Positions 1 through 5,233 of a DNA stretch of 7,329 bases are shown here, piece by piece. The stretch covers positions 1-7,329 of the forward strand of contig JAJXVI010000110.1 in assembly GCA_021782195.1 (NCBI GenBank). The letters are read 5' to 3'. Position 1 is the stretch's first letter. Every line of letters starts with the position of its first letter. The stretch is from a bacterium. GTDB lineage: Bacteria; Vulcanimicrobiota; Xenobia; RGZZ01. The translations under genes were made by a program, and so were the position numbers. The notes beneath the pieces are model-generated. The model saw only the letters and a list, made by a program, of their open reading frames with translations, did no database searches and was not told the origin of the DNA.

Positions 1-2
1 CA

Positions 3-29
3 AACCCGGGCCTCTGGGGGGCCTGGGTT
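3..29 (-). terminator. Candidate intrinsic terminator after the 889-residue gene
   Basis: Arms at 3-12 and 20-29 pair over ten positions with one mismatch (8 with 24), around a 7-nt loop. Read on the minus strand, the hairpin starts about 60 nt after the stop of the 889-residue gene. The right arm ends in TT and the next bases run TTG to the window edge, so any U-tract would be cut off by the edge. The structure is seen directly; terminator function is inferred. It could equally serve a convergent plus-strand gene outside the window. Confidence 0.45.
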
Positions 30-88
30 ACGGAAGCGGTGGATGCCCCGACCATAAGCGACGACAATCGCGTCTGCCAGGCACGAAT

Positions 89-2758
89 CTACTGCGCAAC
101 CGCGATGAGGAGGTGCGCCCGCCGCGACTCCAGGGCAGTGGCCTTCTGATTGGTCTCCACCTTGCGAAACAGCCAGATTGCAGGCAGGCCCAGCTCCTCT
201 TCCAGGGCCAGACGTGCAAGCGCCGCACCGGTCTGTTCCGACACACTGTCATCGCGATCTGCAAGCCGGTGAAGCAGTTCATACTCTACAATGCTGCGCT
301 CCGTGGCATCTCCCACGCACGGACGCGTGCACAGAAGGCGACAGCCAATCGCCCGCACCTTCGGGTTTTCCGCGTCGCACAGATGCAGCAACTGGTTACG
401 AAGGGTCGCGCGAAACAGATAGCTCTTATAGGATTTGTGGAACGTGCGGGATTCCGTCAGATCGGTGACGCAGAGTTCATAGACAAGAGACAGCGCCGCA
501 AACTCAAGGACTTCGTCGTCCTGTAGTCCGCCCGTTAGCGGCTCGAAGACCCTCAACTCGAGCACGGGAGACTCCAGACTGAGAAACTGGGAGATCAGGG
601 TCTCAAGGGTACGCGTCTCGACGACCTGGCGCAACATCTGCTGCACCCGAGCCGATGCCAGTTTCTGGCGCAGGGTCTGCAGACCACGCCCTTCGATCAC
701 AACCCCTTCCGCTTCTCGGTGAGAAAGCGAGATCACAAGACCTGCCCGCAACATTTCAAGCTTGCGCACGTCACTGGCGCCAGCAGTCGCGCCCACGTGA
801 CGATCGAGGGTCATCTCGGCGAGCGTCGATGGCAAGGACGCCACAGACGGGAACTGTACTGCCAGTCCGGCATCTCGCATCACCCCGCCGGAAGACGGAG
901 GAGACTGCGGATCAAAGAAATGCAGGCTATTCCGATGATCCTTGCAGATAAGCGGCGAACGCCCGCGGTCGGCACCCGCCTGCAGCGGCACGAGCCGCCC
1001 CAGAACCGTGCCCTGGAAGTGATACACCCGGAACCCGTCGATGAACGAGAGGAGGCTCCGGGTCGACGTCTCCGTGCCTTCCCCTGACGCGACGGTTTCC
1101 TGGTCGAGAATGGCTGGAGTCAACTGCTTCCACATCCGCCGCCTATCGAGGTCAGACTGGAAGCAGGCGTAGAATGCATTCCCAAGTTTCAGGAACAGCC
1201 GCACCTCCCGCTCAGTCATGCGCTCCAGAAGCGAGGTGTGCAGCAACACGTCTCCCCCAGGCTGCCAGCCTTCCGGGACCCGCATCACCTTCTCGGCACT
1301 GGACAGATAGCGGTACGTGGTGGAGGAACCGTCAACAGGCACCAGCGACTGTATGATACCCCCGGGAGAGAGATCAAACAGCCCCGCAAAAAACGGCAAC
1401 CGGCTCCGCTGCGCCACGGTCAGCGTGAATCCGATGAGATCGAGGTCGAACGCGGTGGCCACTGCCTGCATTGCATACGGGCCCACGGTCAGGGTTCGCC
1501 GCGCCTCGAGCCACCCGACAAAGCGCTCCTCGGAAAGCGTCCCGGACTCTACTTCGGCGTACAGGCAGAACGCCGACATGGTACCAGGGTCCACTTTACG
1601 TCCGAATGCAGCGGCGAGCTCCACCAGCGCAACCACTCCGAGCAACGGCGTCGGAGATGCATCACTGCGCGAACTCCAGAGTGTGGTAAGCACCTCGACA
1701 CGCGGACTCGGGGTCTCGCGCACCAGGTTCATCAGAACACCGAGAATCTCCCGGGGTCTGGCCATTCGTTCCACGACTGCGTGCATCGCGCGAACCATGG
1801 CCTGGACCGGACCTCCCCCGATCTCGAGGAAGGCCGCACCAGTACTCTCGACGCGCTCTTTCCACTCAGCCGGTCGTAAGTCAAGACCAAAGTGCCTCGC
1901 GACCATCCGAAGCGCCTGGAATGAAGCCGGCAGCGTCCCCTTTCCGCGCGCAAACGCCTCAATGGCACCCGGCGTGATCACCTGGGCCTCGATGTCAAGG
2001 AGCAGACACAGTGCGGCAACAAGCGAAGGGTTGGGTGCAACCCGGTCGAGTTCGCGAGTCAGGAACTCCGACAGCAGGATCACCGGCGGCGAGGCGAGCG
2101 AGCTACGCCCAGGAAGGTTCTGCCGGATCTGCGCGATGATTGCCTGGGTACGAGGGCTCAGCGCTGCGCCAAGGTCCTCCGCCACGCTCAGCGCGTCGCG
2201 CCGATCCTTCAATGTGGCGCGCAGGACCGCACCGAGCTGAGCGACCGTCGGAGGCGTGTAGACCGACTCCACGCTGTTGTCACGGGGCTGAAAGTCAAGA
2301 ATCTCGAGGCCGCTCGGACATTCGAACTTGTAGAGAACGCGGGTTTTCTCGTCGCCAAACACAAAGCGCAGGGCGAGCGTCCCGTCCGGCGACGCGACAA
2401 CCGATGCCTCGGTCAGGGGCCACTGCCGTTCCGAGTCGTCCTTGCAGAAGAGCAGAACGATGCGCGCGGCATTGCCCCCGACCTCAATGGGGATCTCAAT
2501 ACGGGTGGTGGGCAACTTGTCTTCGGAGAGCGAGCGAGAAATGTTGAGGTTGCCTGCCAGGTATGCGTTCAGGCTGAAGAACCGCATACGCGGCGCAGTG
2601 CAGAGGAACTCAAGTTTCTCCGCACTGCGCGTGATATCAAGCCGAGCCTGTGGAGACGAAGCGCTTTCGGCAAGCGTGCCACCGCCAACACGTCGACGAC
2701 CACGACCGGTCAATTCCTGGCCAATGAACTCTCGAAAGGACATCTTGCCGTCAGGCAC
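89..2758 (-). CDS. Large soluble protein of unknown function with HEAT-like C-terminus (889 aa)
   Basis: I do not recognise this protein and give no function. It has no signal peptide and no membrane segment, so it is probably cytoplasmic. Residues about 44-170 look beta-rich, with alternating hydrophobic strands. Residues about 175-470 are mostly helical and rich in Ala and Leu. Residues about 500-620 form a mixed segment with a GGDVLLHTSLLERMTEREVR stretch. Residues about 785-855 contain two successive HEAT-like helical pairs, LLHLCDAENPKVRAIG and LLHRLADRDDSV. A GTG start at 2758 is preferred because GGAGAGG lies 10 nt upstream; the ATG at 2743 (residue 6) has only a weak site. The stop is TAG. 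The long uninterrupted frame and ordinary protein-like composition make it a real gene. The gene stands alone, 281 nt downstream of the cyclase, with its own candidate promoter and a hairpin after its stop. A scaffold or protein-interaction role would suit HEAT-like repeats but is inference only. Confidence 0.85.
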   Translation of the reverse strand: MPDGKMSFREFIGQELTGRGRRRVGGGTLAESASSPQARLDITRSAEKLEFLCTAPRMRFFSLNAYLAGNLNISRSLSEDKLPTTRIEIPIEVGGNAARIVLLFCKDDSERQWPLTEASVVASPDGTLALRFVFGDEKTRVLYKFECPSGLEILDFQPRDNSVESVYTPPTVAQLGAVLRATLKDRRDALSVAEDLGAALSPRTQAIIAQIRQNLPGRSSLASPPVILLSEFLTRELDRVAPNPSLVAALCLLLDIEAQVITPGAIEAFARGKGTLPASFQALRMVARHFGLDLRPAEWKERVESTGAAFLEIGGGPVQAMVRAMHAVVERMARPREILGVLMNLVRETPSPRVEVLTTLWSSRSDASPTPLLGVVALVELAAAFGRKVDPGTMSAFCLYAEVESGTLSEERFVGWLEARRTLTVGPYAMQAVATAFDLDLIGFTLTVAQRSRLPFFAGLFDLSPGGIIQSLVPVDGSSTTYRYLSSAEKVMRVPEGWQPGGDVLLHTSLLERMTEREVRLFLKLGNAFYACFQSDLDRRRMWKQLTPAILDQETVASGEGTETSTRSLLSFIDGFRVYHFQGTVLGRLVPLQAGADRGRSPLICKDHRNSLHFFDPQSPPSSGGVMRDAGLAVQFPSVASLPSTLAEMTLDRHVGATAGASDVRKLEMLRAGLVISLSHREAEGVVIEGRGLQTLRQKLASARVQQMLRQVVETRTLETLISQFLSLESPVLELRVFEPLTGGLQDDEVLEFAALSLVYELCVTDLTESRTFHKSYKSYLFRATLRNQLLHLCDAENPKVRAIGCRLLCTRPCVGDATERSIVEYELLHRLADRDDSVSEQTGAALARLALEEELGLPAIWLFRKVETNQKATALESRRAHLLIAVAQ

Positions 2759-2768
2759 TGCTCGTTGA

Positions 2769-2775
2769 CCTCTCC
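2769..2775 (-). promoter_or_regulatory. Ribosome binding site deciding the GTG start at 2758
   Basis: The minus strand reads GGAGAGG here, 10 nt before the GTG at 2758. The alternative ATG at 2743 would sit 25 nt away and has no purine-rich site of its own at normal spacing. The spacing is slightly long, so the choice of GTG is favoured but not certain. Confidence 0.5.
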
Positions 2776-2788
2776 GGCCCCCGGTGGA

Positions 2789-2804
2789 CTACGGGCGCCC
2801 GTAG
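2789..2804. repeat. Perfect 16-bp palindrome CTACGGGCGCCCGTAG
   Basis: The palindrome has no mismatch and no spacer. If the A at 2788 is bulged, TGG (2785-2787) can also pair with CCA (2805-2807), extending the possible stem. It lies 31-46 nt upstream of the GTG at 2758 and downstream of the candidate promoter, so it would be in the leader of the 889-residue gene. It may be an operator for a dimeric regulator or an RNA hairpin near the ribosome binding site. No known operator is recognised. Confidence 0.55.
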
Positions 2805-2913
2805 CCAAAGCGCGCGTGGAGACTCACCGGCCGTTCACACGCACAGACGCGAAAACGGTCACAGGTAGCGCCAGCGCAGACGTAATGCATGGCTTACAAG
2901 CCGTGGAAACCCG

Positions 2914-2942
2914 TGTAGATATTTCACTCTGTCACAGGTCAA
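2914..2942 (-). promoter_or_regulatory. Candidate sigma-70-type promoter for the 889-residue gene
   Basis: On the minus strand TTGACC (2942-2937) matches five of six bases of the -35 consensus. It is followed at exactly 17 nt by TCTACA (2919-2914), a poor -10 match. An alternative -10, TATCTA, lies at 15 nt. Transcription would start near 2907, giving a leader of about 150 nt that contains the palindrome. The -35 is good and the -10 weak, so this is tentative. Confidence 0.3.
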
Positions 2943-2984
2943 TTCCTTCGCGCCCATGACCCGCAACCAGAGCATCCGGTGGCA

Positions 2985-3007
2985 GGCGGGTCAGACAGTC
3001 GCCCGCC
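2985..3007 (-). terminator. GC hairpin after the diguanylate cyclase gene, weak terminator candidate
   Basis: GGCGGG (2985-2990) and CCCGCC (3002-3007) form a 6-bp GC-only stem with an 11-nt loop, about 32 nt past the cyclase stop on the minus strand. No U-tract follows, so intrinsic termination is doubtful. The hairpin may only protect the 3' end or have no role. Confidence 0.22.
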
Positions 3008-3039
3008 GCGTATGCACCAGCGACGCCACGAAGGCCCGG

Positions 3040-4578
3040 TCACGCTGCAAAACAGACGCGATTACGCCCCTTCTCCTTGGCTTCATACATTGCACGGTCC
3101 GCTTTCTCCACGAGTTCCTTGGAAGTGTCGGCATCTTCTGGAAACGATGCGACGCCGCCGCTCACCGTGATGTGCACGATCTGGGAGCCCAGCACGAATT
3201 CGTAGCTCTCAACGGTTTCTCGGAGACGCTCCGCGACGACAACGGCCCCGATACGATTGGTGCGTGGCATGGTGATGGTAAACTCGTCACCACCGTATCG
3301 ACACAGCACATCCTCAGGACGCGCAACTTCCTTGATAAGCCCACCGAGCTGCTTGAGCAGAGCGTCTCCCTGCGGGTGACCGTATGTATCGTTGACCTTC
3401 TTGAAGAAGTCCACGTCGATGATCATGAGCGACATCGGCTCCTTCGCGTTGCGGACGGTCACGATGTCCCTCGCAAGATGCTCCTGGAAGTATCCGTGGG
3501 TGTAGAGTCCACTCAACGAGTCGGTGATGGCCAGCGCAGCTGTCGTCTTGTGCAACTGAAGATTTCGGACAGCCAGTGCGGCCTGGTTTGCCAGCAGCGT
3601 CAACAGACGAAGGTGGCTATCCTGGTAGATGCCGGTTCGAGAATGCGATACGAAGATTGCGCCAAGAGCGCGGTCCTCAAACAACAACGGGACAACCATC
3701 GCGGCGTGGAGCGCGGGGTCCTTGCGAATCGCGTCTTCCTCATCGCACTTCTGGAAGTCGGCAAGCAGCACGCCGTGACGCGTTCGAATTGCCTGCCCGA
3801 CAACCGACCGCTTCGAATCATAGTTGAAGTCGGTGAAGGCGTCCGGGACCGACGTGGAGCTGTGCGCGGCGCGCAAGAGTGACTCCTTGTCGTGGTCAAG
3901 GTCTCGCACGAAGATGACACACGACGTACAGTGGAACATCTTCTTGACGTTCTGCGCGACGACGCTGAGAATCTTCTCCTCCGACACTGAAGTCCCCAGT
4001 TCCTGATTGGTCTCAACCACCGAGACAAGCGTCTGGGTCTGCTCAATCTGTCGAGAGAAGAACTCGTGCACGAATCCGGCCACAACTGCAAGCGCGACAT
4101 ATGCAAAGTACCATGTCACGAACGGTTGCGTGACGATTCCTGCCTCGTGCGACTTGACTATCGCCAGTACTGGATACAGCACGGTCATGAGTGCCGCAGC
4201 GACGATCCCGACCATGGAGCTGATGAAAAAGGCCTGCACAATCGGCAGAGCAAAGAGCAGGGCTGCAAACAGCGTCTTCTCCTGGAGCACGAACAGTACA
4301 CCGAGCGCAGTGTCGACCCCACACAGCACCGGCGGCACCCACGAGGCGTTCACAGTCAGCAACAGGAAGGTCGCGACCACGGACCACACGCCCAGCAACC
4401 CGATAATCGGAGCCACGGACGTGCCCGCCGGCGCCAGAAGCGCGGCACCAGGAATTTTCAGCGCACCCAGGCTCTCGTAGAGGGCAGCACCCCGAACCAG
4501 GTCCAGACCCAGGACCAGGAACAGCACCCATCTCCAGGCCACCAGAATACGTACGAGACGCCTCTCATAATCGACCAT
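3040..4578 (-). CDS. Membrane-bound GAF-GGDEF diguanylate cyclase (512 aa)
   Basis: This enzyme is predicted to condense two GTP into cyclic di-GMP at the inner membrane. Residues about 11-172 hold roughly six hydrophobic segments, a membrane input module I cannot name. A short helical linker leads into a GAF-like domain at about 195-343, including VVPLLFEDRALGAIFVSHS. The GGDEF domain covers about 348-512. The active-site loop is an intact RYGGDEF, with GGDEF at 429-433. The metal-binding Asp388 in the IIDVDFFKKVND motif and the guanine-binding Asn396 and Asp405 are present (PleD Asp327, Asn335 and Asp344). An RPED inhibitory site (420-423) lies exactly five residues before GGDEF, so product feedback inhibition is expected. 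No EAL or HD-GYP domain follows. The ATG at 4578 has GAGGAG 6 nt upstream. Function as a cyclase is strongly supported; the input signal is unknown. The gene is flanked by gaps of 197 and 281 nt and is probably its own unit. Confidence 0.95.
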   Translation of the reverse strand: MVDYERRLVRILVAWRWVLFLVLGLDLVRGAALYESLGALKIPGAALLAPAGTSVAPIIGLLGVWSVVATFLLLTVNASWVPPVLCGVDTALGVLFVLQEKTLFAALLFALPIVQAFFISSMVGIVAAALMTVLYPVLAIVKSHEAGIVTQPFVTWYFAYVALAVVAGFVHEFFSRQIEQTQTLVSVVETNQELGTSVSEEKILSVVAQNVKKMFHCTSCVIFVRDLDHDKESLLRAAHSSTSVPDAFTDFNYDSKRSVVGQAIRTRHGVLLADFQKCDEEDAIRKDPALHAAMVVPLLFEDRALGAIFVSHSRTGIYQDSHLRLLTLLANQAALAVRNLQLHKTTAALAITDSLSGLYTHGYFQEHLARDIVTVRNAKEPMSLMIIDVDFFKKVNDTYGHPQGDALLKQLGGLIKEVARPEDVLCRYGGDEFTITMPRTNRIGAVVVAERLRETVESYEFVLGSQIVHITVSGGVASFPEDADTSKELVEKADRAMYEAKEKGRNRVCFAA

Positions 4579-4584
4579 TCCGCT

Positions 4585-4590
4585 CTCCTC
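4585..4590 (-). promoter_or_regulatory. Ribosome binding site of the diguanylate cyclase
   Basis: The minus strand reads GAGGAG, six nucleotides before the ATG at 4578. This strong site fixes the start just ahead of the first membrane segment. Confidence 0.75.
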
Positions 4591-4645
4591 TCACCTTTCC
4601 GAGGGCAGGATTCCTGTGAAGTTTACGTCATCCCATCAACAATCC

Positions 4646-4695
4646 TGCACGTCTTGCACGCTCGCGGCGGTGCAAGTTGTGGGACAGCGCTGCAC
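4646..4695. promoter_or_regulatory. Cluster of TGCAC half-sites upstream of the cyclase
   Basis: TGCAC occurs at 4646, 4655 and 4691, and its complement GTGCA at 4670. The middle pair forms an inverted repeat, CTTGCAC (4653-4659) and GTGCAAG (4670-4676), with a 10-nt spacer. TGCACG is directly repeated at 4646 and 4655. The cluster lies about 70-115 nt before the cyclase start, a normal place for an operator. I recognise no specific regulator, and I found no convincing -35/-10 pair beside it. Confidence 0.35.
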
Positions 4696-4704
4696 CGTTA
4701 CACA

Positions 4705-4735
4705 CGTGCGCGCCCACGGTCTTCACGGGCGCACG
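4705..4735 (-). terminator. Candidate hairpin terminator after the four-Cys protein gene
   Basis: The arms at 4705-4715 and 4727-4735 are complementary over nine pairs, apart from a 2-nt CG bulge, around an 11-nt loop. On the minus strand the hairpin starts about 40 nt after the stop of the small gene. The following bases read TGTGTAACGG, which is not a proper U-tract, so termination is possible but unproven. Confidence 0.28.
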
Positions 4736-4775
4736 CGACCACGCGCAACCACGCCGACCCGTCAGCGGACGGCGA

Positions 4776-5009
4776 TCATCCTTCCGCGGGGACGCGTATC
4801 GCCTCCCACCGCGGGCACGGCGGGCGGGAATCGCGGTCGGGGAGGTCGGACACGGGAGGCGCCATCAGGAAGTCCTCGCGCGTGGTCACCCCAAATGCAT
4901 CGCAATGAAACACCACATACTCCGTATCGATGATCTGCTCGAACTCCCGACGTTGTTCAACAACCCGAAGGTGTCGGCAGGTCGCACAGATCCGAAATGA
5001 ATCACGCAC
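4776..5009 (-). CDS. Small four-cysteine protein, possible zinc binder (77 aa)
   Basis: The function is unknown. The protein begins with a CATCRHL knuckle (Cys8 and Cys11), followed by YVVFHCDAFG (Cys36), a TREDFLMAP stretch and a PPCPRWE motif (Cys65) near the C-terminus. Four cysteines spaced this way suggest one structural metal site, as in zinc-ribbon-like proteins; this is inference. No signal peptide or membrane segment is seen. The GTG at 5009 is chosen because GAGAGG lies 5 nt upstream and the protein-like sequence begins there. The frame stays open far upstream, but that part is arginine-rich translation of GC-rich repeat DNA. A TTG further upstream is a possible alternative start. 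The gene lies 198 nt after the M1 peptidase, in the same frame. The compact Cys pattern and the clear change in composition at the proposed start support a real gene, but its shortness and GTG start leave doubt. Confidence 0.62.
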   Translation of the reverse strand: MRDSFRICATCRHLRVVEQRREFEQIIDTEYVVFHCDAFGVTTREDFLMAPPVSDLPDRDSRPPCPRWEAIRVPAEG

Positions 5010-5023
5010 GAGGCCCTCTCGTG
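5007..5023 (-). promoter_or_regulatory. Hairpin enclosing the ribosome binding site and GTG start
   Basis: On the minus strand CACGAG, a 5-nt loop and CTCGTG form a perfect 6-bp stem. The last three bases of the stem are the proposed GTG start codon. The GAGAGG ribosome binding site (5020-5015) spans the other arm and the loop. If it folds in the mRNA, both start signals of the four-Cys gene are occluded, suggesting weak or conditional translation. A 6-bp stem can arise by chance. Confidence 0.35.
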
Positions 5024-5098
5024 TCCACGGCCGGGTCCAGGCAGGCAGGTCTGCGCGCAAAGCGACTTTCAAAGGGGGACGGGCACGGGCTCGGACAG

Positions 5099-5233
5099 GT
5101 CCCCGCACTCCCCGACCTCTCGCGGACGCGACGCGCCCGAAGCGTCCCCGCACTCCCCGACCTCTCGCGGACGCGACGCGCCCGAAGCGTCCCCGCACAC
5201 CCCGACCTCACGCGGACGCTCTCGCGGGAGCCA
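5099..5233. repeat. 45-bp tandem repeat, two perfect copies plus one degenerate copy
   Basis: Copies at 5099-5143 and 5144-5188 are identical over 45 bases. A third copy begins at 5189 and matches 28 of 30 bases to 5218, then diverges. The third copy covers the end of the M1 peptidase gene: one of its two substitutions turns the AGA of the other copies into the peptidase's TGA stop. The period is a multiple of three, and on the minus strand each copy reads RGRFGRVASARGRGV in the peptidase frame. It probably arose by duplication or slippage of the gene's 3' end. No other function is evident. Confidence 0.9.

Noticed and set aside
1317..2240. 307-codon plus-strand open frame opposite the 889-residue gene
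   Set aside because: Its translation is Ser/Arg/Ala-rich and low in complexity, whereas the minus strand reads as an ordinary protein.
2842..2860. Weak inverted match CCGTT ... AACGG in the 2759-3039 gap
   Set aside because: The arms are only five bases with a loop of about 18, well within chance expectation.
2956..3882. 308-codon plus-strand open frame opposite the diguanylate cyclase
   Set aside because: It is fully antisense to a gene with intact GAF and GGDEF motifs and shows no recognisable motif; long antisense frames are common in GC-rich DNA.
5010..5198. Start of the four-Cys protein at 5198 inside the tandem repeat
   Set aside because: This would add 63 mostly Arg/Gly residues translated from repeats, while a ribosome binding site and the protein-like sequence begin at the GTG at 5009.
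5099..5233. CRISPR-like array
   Set aside because: The repeats are contiguous with no unique spacers, and no cas genes are present.
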